From the NCBI GenBank assembly GCA_902780865.1, contig CACZHC010000014.1, positions 1 to 52,959 on the forward strand: a stretch of 52,959 nt of DNA, written 5' to 3'. Origin of the DNA: an uncultured bacterium. GTDB taxonomy: Bacteria > Verrucomicrobiota > Kiritimatiellia > RFP12 > UBA1067. Position numbers and translations under genes: made by a program. A model generated the notes under the pieces. The model ran no database searches. It was not told the origin of the DNA and saw only the letters and a list, made by a program, of their open reading frames with translations. This document shows positions 24,509 to 32,958 of the stretch, in pieces. How positions within the stretch are numbered: the first letter of the stretch is position 1; each line of letters starts with the position of its first letter.

Positions 24509-26698
24509 ATGCCACTCTCGATCAGCGATTTCAAGAACTGGGCTACGCAGAACCGGAACACGGCGGTGGCGGTCAACAACGGCGCGCTCGAGTCCGCATC
24601 CAACCAGATCGGCGTAATAGACCTCATCTTCCGGCGCGGGACCGTCGACAGCGTGCGCAGCGCGGTGATGAAGGACTTCACCCGCGCGCTCAGCGCCCAG
24701 TATGGCGCGACCATCGCGAAGCAGGCCATGTCCAGGGCGGGGCTTTCCGAGAAGTCGGAGCTGACGGGAAAGACGATTTCCGCAGTCGTCAGCAGCGCGA
24801 AGGCGCTCCGCGCAGACATGCTGCGTCCGATAGGCGAGAAGGACATCCGCCTTGGCGACACGACGGTCGCGAGGTCCCAGTTCAAGGACCTTGGCCCGGA
24901 CGACAGGAAGATGCTCACCAAATTCCTGAAGCAGCGCGCCGTCGCCGTCGAGCTACTGGGGGAGTTCCCGCTCTCCATGCCCGACTACCAGGACTTCCAC
25001 ATCCGCGCGAACGACCTCGCCGCGAGGCTCCGCAAGATGCGCGATTCCATCGTCCCCGCCAACATACCCGCGGACGAGTTCCGCGCGGAGGTCGACGCGC
25101 TCGTGCGGGCGATCGAGTGCAAGGACGCCCAGATGCTCGACCTCCTTGCGGAGCAGCCCCTCGGCGAGACGAACATGCGCGAGTACAGGGACCTGATGTT
25201 CGGCGCCGCCGTAAAGGCGCTGGAGTCGCTGCGCGCGTCGGCTGCCGGCAATCGCGCCGCCGCGTCCGCGATCGGGAGGACTATCGACCAGTTCCGCAAC
25301 AACCCCAGGGTTCGGCAGGAATTCGAGCCGTACGCGAAGCTCTCCAAGGACGCCTTCAAGAACATTGCGTCTTTCGTCGCCGGCATGGTGAAGTCTCGCC
25401 TTGAGCGCTCGAACGCCAGGGGCTTCAAGGTGGAGTCGTCCACTCTCGCCAGCCTGATGAAGACCGGATACCGCGACGTGCTGAACGAGCGTCCGTGGCC
25501 GGTGATCAGCAAGGTCTTCTCGGCGTCCATAGGGAACCGCCCCGTCGAGATCGCGAGCACGATATTGCCGGCTGAGCAGCTCGGGCATTCCGAGGAGGAT
25601 CAGCGCGGCCCCATTGCGAGCCGCTATCCGCAGGGCGTGCACGGCTTCATGTGCCACAGCGCGGACGCGAAGAACGCCGTGAACCTCGCGGTGACGCAGC
25701 TGACCGTGAAGGATCCGGGCGGGCAGCCGAAGCTTGCGTTCTGCGGCGTCCGCCACAGCGTGCACAGCGCGTGGGAGGTCAGGGGCGCGCAGGAGCGCGC
25801 AGAGGCGAACGCGCGCCGCGCGGAGGAGGCGGTGATGGCGGCCTTCATGGCGAAGTACGACGTCCCGCGCAATCCCGCCGAGCTGCCCGATCCGGGCAAC
25901 GACGGGACGGTGACGGTAGATCTCGACATCACGTCCGTAGCGCTCCTCACCCCCGACAGAACCCGCAACTACTGGAAGCCTGGTTCCTCGAACGACGAGC
26001 GCGGCATGCTCATGGACCAGACAGCGGCCTGGGACACGGTGTCGCAGCGGGGCGTCACGTTCCAGTACAAGGGGCAGCAGATTCGCGTCAGGCCGCACAT
26101 CCTCACGTTCAACGTCGGCGTCAACGAGGGCGCGGTGAAGATGAGCGGAATCGCGCCGAACAAGGCGGGCGGATGGGATGCGTCCGACCGGATGAACAAG
26201 CGCGCCTTCGAGGCGCTGGATCGGGACGTCACCGCTTTCATCAACGACAAGACCAATGACGGGAACATGAGGGCCGCCGCCCTTACGCTCTACACCCAGT
26301 GCCGCAACATAATCATCCTCAAGCGCGAGCGCAGCGACGGACACGACGCCTACAAGCTCGCCGCGAGGCTCGCCGTCCTGAACCATATCATCGGGAAGGT
26401 CCCGTGCTTCAACTGCAAGAGCGGGAAGGACCGCACGGGCGAGATGGACGTCGAGTGCAAGTTCCTCTCGGCGCTGATCGCCCGCGGCGAGAAGATACCC
26501 GCGCCGGGCGCGGAGCTCACGGCGGAGCAGAAGGGTCTTTTCCGCGCGATCGCGCTGCAGGGCGGCAACTTCGAGGTGCAGAAGATGAACGTCGGCATCG
26601 CGGGATTCAAGTCCGGGAGCGTTGAGTCCATCAAGGAACGGCTCGGCGGCAAGGCGTACCACACCTTCCACCGCGGCGGCTCCGACCACGTCGCCTGA
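24509..26698 (+). CDS. IpgD/SopB-family inositol-phosphate phosphatase, probable type III effector
   Basis: 729 aa with no signal peptide. The C-terminal part holds the dual-specificity phosphatase loop C636-KSGKD-R642 followed by TGEMD, almost the same as the CKSGKDRTG motif of Salmonella SopB and Shigella IpgD, effectors that dephosphorylate host phosphoinositides. Upstream, residues about 300-500 contain family-like segments (GVHGFMCHSADAKNAVNLA, then FNVGVNEGA). The N-terminal 280 residues are mostly helical and could hold secretion and chaperone-binding sites. A good ribosome site (AAAGGAG) lies 7 bases before the ATG. Neighbours are CesT chaperones on both sides. The phosphatase assignment is strong; secretion and host target are inferred from family and context. 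Confidence 0.87.
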   Translation: MPLSISDFKNWATQNRNTAVAVNNGALESASNQIGVIDLIFRRGTVDSVRSAVMKDFTRALSAQYGATIAKQAMSRAGLSEKSELTGKTISAVVSSAKALRADMLRPIGEKDIRLGDTTVARSQFKDLGPDDRKMLTKFLKQRAVAVELLGEFPLSMPDYQDFHIRANDLAARLRKMRDSIVPANIPADEFRAEVDALVRAIECKDAQMLDLLAEQPLGETNMREYRDLMFGAAVKALESLRASAAGNRAAASAIGRTIDQFRNNPRVRQEFEPYAKLSKDAFKNIASFVAGMVKSRLERSNARGFKVESSTLASLMKTGYRDVLNERPWPVISKVFSASIGNRPVEIASTILPAEQLGHSEEDQRGPIASRYPQGVHGFMCHSADAKNAVNLAVTQLTVKDPGGQPKLAFCGVRHSVHSAWEVRGAQERAEANARRAEEAVMAAFMAKYDVPRNPAELPDPGNDGTVTVDLDITSVALLTPDRTRNYWKPGSSNDERGMLMDQTAAWDTVSQRGVTFQYKGQQIRVRPHILTFNVGVNEGAVKMSGIAPNKAGGWDASDRMNKRAFEALDRDVTAFINDKTNDGNMRAAALTLYTQCRNIIILKRERSDGHDAYKLAARLAVLNHIIGKVPCFNCKSGKDRTGEMDVECKFLSALIARGEKIPAPGAELTAEQKGLFRAIALQGGNFEVQKMNVGIAGFKSGSVESIKERLGGKAYHTFHRGGSDHVA

Positions 26699-26732
26699 CG
26701 CTGGTCTTCGCGGCACGTCCATTCTCGGTGCG

Positions 26733-26742
26733 GTGTATATAC
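26733..26742 (+). promoter_or_regulatory. Weak match to the effector-island -10 element
   Basis: GTGTATATAC lies 29 bases before the second chaperone start and resembles the GTGTATACAG block of the two better sites. The matching upstream GTAACC block is not recognisable (GCACGT at the equivalent place), so this may be a degenerate or unrelated site. Confidence 0.35.
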
Positions 26743-26771
26743 TTAAAAAGCAGGAACAACAAGGAACAAAC

Positions 26772-27086
26772 ATGGAATTCAGCGAATTGATCCAGAAGTT
26801 TGCCGAAAAGTTCGGCTTGGAGACCCCGGAAATCGTGGACGACGCGGCGGCGTTCGACGCCGACGGCATGCCGTTCTTTTTGATGCGCGTCGCGAACGAG
26901 GGCGAGAGCGAGTATCTCGTGATCGCCGCGGACCTCGGCGAGCCGCCGCCGGAGCGTATGGAAAAGCTCTACGAGGCCCTGCTTGACGCAGGCCACGCCT
27001 TCGTCCGGTCTCGGCAGCGGCAATCCGCAGATTGCCTCGCTCGGAGTGCGGCAGGATATCGAGGCTTTGGACAAGTAGCAGCGTGA
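26772..27086 (+). CDS. CesT-like chaperone (2), frameshifted and short
   Basis: The first 76 residues look like a normal chaperone N-terminal half (MEFSELIQKFAEKFGLE, FFLMRVANEG, EYLVIAADLGEPP, ALLDAGHA) and align with chaperones 1 and 3. As read, it then continues VRSRQRQSADCL to 27086, which is not family-like. In frame +1 from 27001 the sequence reads SSGLGSGNPQIASLGVRQDI and stops at 27078, giving the GxGxG-type segment seen in chaperone 3 (YQGTGGATLAIS). One surplus T at 27000-27001 explains the break. Even repaired it is only about 100 aa against 146-160 for its neighbours, so it is probably a decaying copy. It sits between the phosphatase and chaperone 3. Confidence 0.65.
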   Translation: MEFSELIQKFAEKFGLETPEIVDDAAAFDADGMPFFLMRVANEGESEYLVIAADLGEPPPERMEKLYEALLDAGHAFVRSRQRQSADCLARSAAGYRGFGQVAA

Positions 27087-27121
27087 CAATGGAGCAACTG
27101 AAAACGTAAAGGCACGATACC

Positions 27122-27562
27122 ATGACATTCGGAGAACTTGTTGACGGGATAGGCGCGAAGATCGGCGTCGGCATCGAGAATGCAGGCGGTGCAGCCGCCT
27201 TGGAGATAGACGGCTGGACCGTCGTCCTTCAGATGGCCGACGACGACCTTCTGCTGGTGCGGGCGGATCTCGGCGAGATACCGCCCGACAGGCGCGACTC
27301 GTTCGCCTACGCCGCCCTCGAGGCGAACTACCTCTACCAGGGGACGGGCGGCGCGACGCTCGCAATCAGCCCGGCGGATATGCACCTGCATCTGCAGAAA
27401 TACAATTGGCTGGACCGGCTTGACGCGGAGAAGGCGTTCAACATGCTTTCGCGCTTCGCCGATTCCGCCGTTCTCTGGAAAAAACTCGTCAGCGAGGCTT
27501 CCGCCCCCCGCGAAGACTTCCTGTCCGAAGTCATTTCTTCAGAATCGTTCATGAAGGTGTAA
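27122..27562 (+). CDS. CesT-family type III secretion chaperone (3)
   Basis: 146 aa. It has the same plan as chaperone 1: N-terminal helix (MTFGELVDGIGAKIGVGI), strands LEIDGWTVVLQMADDDLLLVRADLG, then AALEANYLYQGTGGATLAIS, and a closing helix (DAEKAFNMLSRFADSAVLW). The protein is acidic, small and lacks a signal peptide. It lies 71 bases before the kinase-like effector, and the promoter element of that gene overlaps its last codons. Pairing with the 1430-aa protein is therefore the natural guess. Confidence 0.8.
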   Translation: MTFGELVDGIGAKIGVGIENAGGAAALEIDGWTVVLQMADDDLLLVRADLGEIPPDRRDSFAYAALEANYLYQGTGGATLAISPADMHLHLQKYNWLDRLDAEKAFNMLSRFADSAVLWKKLVSEASAPREDFLSEVISSESFMKV

Positions 27563-27588
27563 CCTTTGGCGACTTGCGGTGTATACAG
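27557..27588 (+). promoter_or_regulatory. Promoter-like element of the type III effector island, copy 2
   Basis: GTGTAACCT (27557-27565) - 13 bases - GTGTATACAG (27579-27588), identical in both blocks and spacing to 23944-23975. The upstream block covers the stop codon of chaperone 3. Predicted transcription start is near 27594, leaving a 40-base leader before the ATG at 27634. Confidence 0.6.
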
Positions 27589-27633
27589 TTTGACAGCAGA
27601 AATAATAAAAACACTTAAAAAGGGGATAAAAAT

Positions 27634-30600
27634 ATGCCTTTGCCAGACATCAGCCTCGCGCAGTTTAACAGAATAGCAACCGGCGACTACAACGCCGGCC
27701 AGATCGACTTCAAGACCAAGGACGACGGCACTGCGGAACTTGTCAAGATAAACAACCATGTCTGGAAAAAGTCTCTCAACAACATCGAGCTTTCGCCTGA
27801 GCGCATTCTGGAGGTCAAGGAGGCGTTTCTGAACGCGCTCCAGAAAGGCGGCGTCAGCGAAGGGGCGATGAAAGATATCCGCGACATGCTCGGTCTGTCG
27901 CCGGAGCTGGACGTCTCCGCCGACGCCAAGCAGCGCGTCGGGATAATAAAGGCCCGCTTCACCCCGCTGACGCGCGCGCAGGTGCGTTCGATCCTAGACG
28001 AATACGCCAACAGCGGTCGCGGGTTTACGCAGGAGTCGCAAGCAGCGGTCTCGCGCAACGATTTGAGGGAGGCCGTCAAAACCGCGAATATGAGCGCCAG
28101 TCGATCCAGGACCCGCGACCTCGTGAACGGCGAATCGCTGAACACTTACGACAAGCTGGGGACGTCGGCCGCGAAATTCACGATGACGGACGCGATAAGC
28201 CTTCTTTCGACGTCGCGTTCGCTGGCAGACTTCGAGGCCAGCCGCAACGCGCGCTGCAAGACCGAAAACGCCGTCAACGAGCGACTGAAACTTCATAATG
28301 CCATGGTCAATTCGTTCCAGGGCCTCGTGGCGCAGGCGCTCAAGCTGCTGCCGGCGAGCGCTCGCGAAACGCCGGAATTCAAGCTCGCGGGCGAGACGGC
28401 GAAGCTCGTCAAGGACGATAACGGCAAAATTTCGGCCATATTGGGCAAGGGCCAGCTCGCGACGAAAGTCGATATCCAAATGGATGCGGATACGTTCGCC
28501 AAGCGCCTTCTCGGGCGCGTGGTGAACGATGCGAAGACGCTGGGCTCCTCGGCTTCGAAGAACATACTCGGGATGGTGTACGACCGCGATCTCGAAGGCG
28601 GCCTTATGGCGACCGAGAAGACGAGCCTCACGCGTCAGTTCGCCTGTCTCATACTCGAGCAGAAAGTTGAAGACGCCGCAAACCTCGTGCGCGGCGACTA
28701 CAACACGGGCATACTCGTGGAGCTCGCCGAGCGCGCGCTCGACGGCAAGGATGTCGGCAACACGAAGGCGAAGCTCGACGCATTCCACGCGAAGCTCGTG
28801 AGCGACAACGCGGACCTGCCCCCCGAGATGAAGGAGATGCTCGGCAAGGTCGCGAACATCCCGCTCGCGAAGGGCAGCGACCCCGAAGGCGAGTTCATCG
28901 TCAAGTCTTCGATCGCGGGCGACATCAACAAGGTCGTCAACGCCATGCCGCAGCCCATCCAGGCCGAGCCGCCCAAGTCGCTGAACGACATCGGCGGGCT
29001 TGCCGCCGTCAAGGACTTCGTCGCGAACCTTGTCTTTTCCGACAGCACGATGGTCGGCGACGCGATGGTCAACAAGGCCGGCGAAGCGATGCGCCGCATG
29101 CTCTCGGACACGAAGAACATCGTCGCCTTCGCCGAGATCATCAAGAACCCCGCCCTCATCGACCAGGCGTGCGCGCCGCAGATCGCGGACATCGTGAAGG
29201 ACGGACTCGGCAAGATGGTGGACATACTCGACGCCGAGTTCAAGCGCACCCACGACGGCAAGGATCTCGCCGTCGCCGCCACGGAGGACAACTTCGTGGA
29301 GCAGTTCTCTCAGTTCATCGGCGATCCGGCCAAGCTGCTCGGATCTGAGCTCGCGAAGTTCGACAACATCATCCTCGCGATGGCGACCAAGGGCTGCGAA
29401 AAGCTGCAGGACTTCGTCAACACCGTCTTCAAGGTCGACGCCGGCAACAAAAACGTCCAGGGCAGCCTCGTCAACGACCCATACGCCGGCATGTCGGCCA
29501 AGGACATCAAGGCGCAGCTCGACGCCAAGGGCCTCAATCAGATACTCGACTCGGCCTCCAACGCCGACACGCCCGGACAGGTCGGTTTCTTCCGCCAGGT
29601 TATTTCGACCTACTTCACGTCGCTCGGCAAGGCCGACAAGCGCTCGTGCTTCGCCGCCGCGATGAAATACGCGCAGACGTTCGACTTCGCGGGTCTCGAA
29701 GGCGACAAGCTCGTCGCGGCACAGAAGAACGCCGTCAATAAATTCACCGGCGCGATCCTGAAGGGCACGAGCCCGCTCCTCCAGAAGATGATGCAGGGCC
29801 TGCCGAAGGAGATCATGGGCGACTACGCGGACGCGCTCGACGACATGAAATCGTCCCTCGCGCCGATACCGCGCAAGATCGTGCAGGCCCACTTCATGAA
29901 GATGATCGAAGAGTCGAAGGGCAAGGGCGACGGAAAGGAGATCGAGTCCATCGAGCTCAAGAAGTCCCTCGGCGCGGCGTCGGTCGGCGAGGCGTTTCTC
30001 TGCAGCTTCAAGCTCAAGGGCGTGAAGGATCCGCAGGATTTCGTGGTCAAGATCATGCGCCACGACGCGGAGCGCCGGGTGAAGTCCGAGGCGGAGATAT
30101 TCACGAAGGCCGCGAACGACATCGGTCCCGGCATGGCCAAGACGTGGGAAGGGCAGCTCAAGCAGTACATGACCGAATTCGACTTCCGCAACGAGGCGAA
30201 CAACGTGAACGAGGGCGTCAAGCTCTACGGCATAGGCGACGACAAGACGCATCCGCTCAACCTCCTCGCGGAGAACGTCTACTCGATGAAGATGTCGAAG
30301 GTAGTGGAGCCGAAGAAGGACGTGATGGTCGCCGAAGTGGCCAGCGGCAAGACGGTCGACAAGTACTTCAAGGCGAAGACCGAAGGGATGCGCAACGCGG
30401 TTTCGGCCGTGTTCGAGAAGAACCCCGCGACCGGCCGCATAAAGTGGGAGGACGGCCCGATCGACCCGAAGACCGGCAAGCCGAAGAAGGTGCCCGTGTT
30501 CAAGAAGAACCTGCCCGTCGGCGCGATACCGACCATGCTCACCTACTGCCGCTCGGACTACGCCGATCTCAAAAAAGCGCAGAAGCTTCTCGTGCAGGCG

Positions 30601-31926
30601 ACGAAGGCGTGGTTCCACGAGGCGCTACTCGGGTCCGGCAAGTTCCACGGCGACACGCACGCCGGCAACCTGATGGTGGGCGGCGGCAAGATCACGTTCA
30701 TCGACTTCGGCAACCTCTACGAACTCAAGTCCGACCGTCCTCTCCTCGACAAGGAGGGCAAGGCCGTCATCGACCCGAAGACGAACAAGCCCGCCACGAT
30801 CAACGAGCGCCACGAACTGCTGCGCGTCATCATGGGCGCGACTTTCCGCGACAAGGAGTTTGTGCTCAAGGGCTTCGAGAACCTCCTCTCGCCCGCCGGC
30901 AAGACCGCGCTCGAGGCGAACCGCGACAAGGCGGAGGCGATTCTCGACTCGGTGCTCTCGAAGGGACGCTTCTCGTACGACATGGTGTACCGCCTGAACG
31001 CGGCAGTCGCAGAGCTGCAGAAGCTGGGTATCGAGCTGCCGCCCGCCATCAACTGCTTCGTGCAGTCCATGGCGCGCCTCTCGAACACGATGGTCGAGAT
31101 GAACACCATACTGAACCAGGCGAGCGAGCTCCTCGACGCGGCGGACGGATATGTCAGCCAGCCGCCGGACCCGCCGCGCGACGAGCTGGACATCCTCGGC
31201 ATGGCGATGGACTTCCGCGCGTCGCCGGAAGGCAAGGTTCTGGTGGATGACGACGAAACCGTCGTCGGTCTGAGGAAGAACGGCGAAGACGTCCAGATTT
31301 CCGCCTTCTGCCACAGCCTCACGGTCGAGGGCTTCGGCGGATACTCCATCGAAGAAGGTGCGCTCAACGCCGGCGGATCCTACCACACGAAGTTCGTCGA
31401 TCGCATCATGAAGGCGGTCGACCCTGCCGTCGAGGGGACCAAGCTGAGGGACATGCTGAGGGCCAATGTCGACACCGCGCGCGACACGAACCTCGGCACG
31501 TATCTCAACGAGGTCGACGCAGCCCTTGCCAAGTTCAAGACGGAAATCGGAAAGGCCGGCACGCCCGAGGAGAAAACGGCGGCGGCCAAGGCGTATGCCT
31601 CGCAGTATTGCGCAATGGTCAAACAGATATTCCAGACCATACAGAACTTCGAGGGCCAGCTTGTGGACATGCGCACGAACGAGTCGGTTGAAAAGCCGAG
31701 TTCGTTCGCGAACGCCATTATGACGACGCTGATGAACAACTTCGACATGCTGTCCAACACGTTCGCCGATTCCAGGACCAGGCTCATGGCCGACGTCTAT
31801 ACCATCACGTCCAGCGAGCTGAAAGCGGGATGGTTCGCCGGCGAAGACACTCGTGTGCAGGCCATTAAGGACGATGCTCTCAAGATGGCCGGCGACGACT
31901 CGTACCAGATCGACATCGGCGTGTAG
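27634..31926 (+). CDS. Very large putative type III effector with a UbiB/ABC1-like atypical kinase core
   Basis: 1430 aa, no signal peptide, mostly helical. Residues about 770-1100 contain, in order, the landmarks of the UbiB/ABC1/ADCK family: an Ala/Ser-rich nucleotide loop KKSLGAASVGEAF (776-788, compare AAASIAQVH), the lysine K806 in DFVVKIMRHD, a glutamate in FDFRNEANN (E854), the catalytic loop FHGDTHAGNLMV (D1007, N1012; family FHADPHPGN) and IDFGN with D1024. These proteins are normally about 450-550 aa and act in ubiquinone and lipid metabolism. Here the core sits inside long extra helical regions (about 1-770 and 1100-1430). It follows a CesT chaperone and shares an MPLxxIS-like start with the phosphatase. 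Kinase or ATPase activity and secretion are inferred. AAGGGG precedes the ATG. Confidence 0.8.
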   Translation: MPLPDISLAQFNRIATGDYNAGQIDFKTKDDGTAELVKINNHVWKKSLNNIELSPERILEVKEAFLNALQKGGVSEGAMKDIRDMLGLSPELDVSADAKQRVGIIKARFTPLTRAQVRSILDEYANSGRGFTQESQAAVSRNDLREAVKTANMSASRSRTRDLVNGESLNTYDKLGTSAAKFTMTDAISLLSTSRSLADFEASRNARCKTENAVNERLKLHNAMVNSFQGLVAQALKLLPASARETPEFKLAGETAKLVKDDNGKISAILGKGQLATKVDIQMDADTFAKRLLGRVVNDAKTLGSSASKNILGMVYDRDLEGGLMATEKTSLTRQFACLILEQKVEDAANLVRGDYNTGILVELAERALDGKDVGNTKAKLDAFHAKLVSDNADLPPEMKEMLGKVANIPLAKGSDPEGEFIVKSSIAGDINKVVNAMPQPIQAEPPKSLNDIGGLAAVKDFVANLVFSDSTMVGDAMVNKAGEAMRRMLSDTKNIVAFAEIIKNPALIDQACAPQIADIVKDGLGKMVDILDAEFKRTHDGKDLAVAATEDNFVEQFSQFIGDPAKLLGSELAKFDNIILAMATKGCEKLQDFVNTVFKVDAGNKNVQGSLVNDPYAGMSAKDIKAQLDAKGLNQILDSASNADTPGQVGFFRQVISTYFTSLGKADKRSCFAAAMKYAQTFDFAGLEGDKLVAAQKNAVNKFTGAILKGTSPLLQKMMQGLPKEIMGDYADALDDMKSSLAPIPRKIVQAHFMKMIEESKGKGDGKEIESIELKKSLGAASVGEAFLCSFKLKGVKDPQDFVVKIMRHDAERRVKSEAEIFTKAANDIGPGMAKTWEGQLKQYMTEFDFRNEANNVNEGVKLYGIGDDKTHPLNLLAENVYSMKMSKVVEPKKDVMVAEVASGKTVDKYFKAKTEGMRNAVSAVFEKNPATGRIKWEDGPIDPKTGKPKKVPVFKKNLPVGAIPTMLTYCRSDYADLKKAQKLLVQATKAWFHEALLGSGKFHGDTHAGNLMVGGGKITFIDFGNLYELKSDRPLLDKEGKAVIDPKTNKPATINERHELLRVIMGATFRDKEFVLKGFENLLSPAGKTALEANRDKAEAILDSVLSKGRFSYDMVYRLNAAVAELQKLGIELPPAINCFVQSMARLSNTMVEMNTILNQASELLDAADGYVSQPPDPPRDELDILGMAMDFRASPEGKVLVDDDETVVGLRKNGEDVQISAFCHSLTVEGFGGYSIEEGALNAGGSYHTKFVDRIMKAVDPAVEGTKLRDMLRANVDTARDTNLGTYLNEVDAALAKFKTEIGKAGTPEEKTAAAKAYASQYCAMVKQIFQTIQNFEGQLVDMRTNESVEKPSSFANAIMTTLMNNFDMLSNTFADSRTRLMADVYTITSSELKAGWFAGEDTRVQAIKDDALKMAGDDSYQIDIGV

Positions 31927-31975
31927 CCGGCCTCCCGCCGAATTCAGGCAGGTGTGAATTCTTAGAAAAAAGCTA

Positions 31976-31994
31976 CCCCATTTGGGGGAATTTT
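31976..31994 (+). terminator. Possible weak terminator after the effector gene
   Basis: CCCC-ATTT-GGGG followed by GAATTTT, 50 bases after the effector stop. The stem is short (4-5 bp) and the T run is interrupted, so termination is uncertain. Confidence 0.3.
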
Positions 31995-32085
31995 GATAAA
32001 ATGACTGTGAAAAAATTTGAAGAGCATACAGGAGAAAACAAAAATCGTTGCGAAAGCAATTATCTGATATAAAATTGGAGTGCAA

Positions 32086-32958
32086 ATGATGAAAAGACAC
32101 AACCCGACATCGGTCGTGCTTGTTGCTGCTTTTGCGGCTATGACAATCGCGAGCGCCGCTGCCGCGAATTTTCCGGTCGGAACGCACCTCGTCAAAGGAA
32201 CGCTGAAGGACTGGCAGAACAAGGTCTTGACCTCGTCCGCCGCAGTGACCATACAGGCCGTTTCGACGAACGGATCGGTCATCGCCTCCACGAAGGTGGC
32301 GAATCCGTCGGCGGACGGCTACAATTTCCTGCTGCAGATTCCGCTCTCCTCGACGGCGACTGACTCCACGGCTGCGGTCAGCAACACGCTCAACTGCGTC
32401 CTCGTCCAGGAGTCGGGGCTCTCCCTCGCGGTTGATCCGCTTGTCGTCGGCGACGCGAACGCTGTTTCGACGGTTTGTCTCGCGCTCATCGACACGAAGA
32501 GCTACACTGCGACGAACGGCACGGACACGACGGTCAGCGTCGCTTCGGAATACGTCGACACAATCGCCGCATGGATGGAGGCGTACGAGATCGAGGGCGA
32601 ATACGACCCGTTTGCCGACTACGACCACGACGGCGCGTCGAACTACGACGAATACCGCGCGGGGACGAATCCGTTCGATCCGTCCGACAAGCTCGCGATC
32701 ACCGCTTATTCGGCGCCTCAGAACGCCCTCCACACCATCGAGTTCGAGTATGTCGGCGGCCACGTCTACGGCGTCGCCACGACGCTCTCGCTCACGAACC
32801 CCGAGTGGGCGACTCAGCTGGTCAGGAAATCCGAGACGGACGCCGAGCACGAGCAGGTGATGCCGTCCGCCGACGAGGATGCCATGGGCAGGACGGCCAT
32901 ATACGTCGTTCCTGCGGAAGGCGCGACCAGCCAGTTCTTCAAGGTTGAGGCGAAGTGA
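32086..32958 (+). CDS. Exported protein with one calcium-binding type-3-like repeat
   Basis: 290 aa from the ATG behind GGAG (32077-32080); a GTG at 32080 overlaps that ribosome site and was rejected. A signal peptide (SVVLVAAFAAMTIASAAAA) precedes a beta-rich body. Near residues 180-200 is the segment YDPFADYDHDGASNYDEYRA followed by GTNPFDPSD, a thrombospondin type-3 or dockerin-like Ca2+ loop common in PVC and Bacteroidota secreted proteins. The last 70 residues resemble the C-terminal beta domain that often follows such loops (LSLTNPEW, SQFFKVEA). First gene of the exported-protein run; function unknown. Confidence 0.78.
   Translation: MMKRHNPTSVVLVAAFAAMTIASAAAANFPVGTHLVKGTLKDWQNKVLTSSAAVTIQAVSTNGSVIASTKVANPSADGYNFLLQIPLSSTATDSTAAVSNTLNCVLVQESGLSLAVDPLVVGDANAVSTVCLALIDTKSYTATNGTDTTVSVASEYVDTIAAWMEAYEIEGEYDPFADYDHDGASNYDEYRAGTNPFDPSDKLAITAYSAPQNALHTIEFEYVGGHVYGVATTLSLTNPEWATQLVRKSETDAEHEQVMPSADEDAMGRTAIYVVPAEGATSQFFKVEAK

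Noticed and set aside
24953..26869. A 638-codon minus-strand frame opposite the phosphatase gene
   Set aside because: Shadow of a GC-rich gene; the + strand carries the catalytic CX5R loop.
27994..30618. An 874-codon open frame on the minus strand opposite the kinase-like effector
   Set aside because: High GC with G/C at third positions keeps the antisense frame open. The translation is rich in Arg/His/Leu/Val with no domain, and the + strand product has clear motifs.
30625..32850. A 741-codon minus-strand frame crossing two + strand genes and the gap at 31927-32085
   Set aside because: It spans a promoter-like AT-rich gap and reads as shadow sequence; no start signal or family motif.
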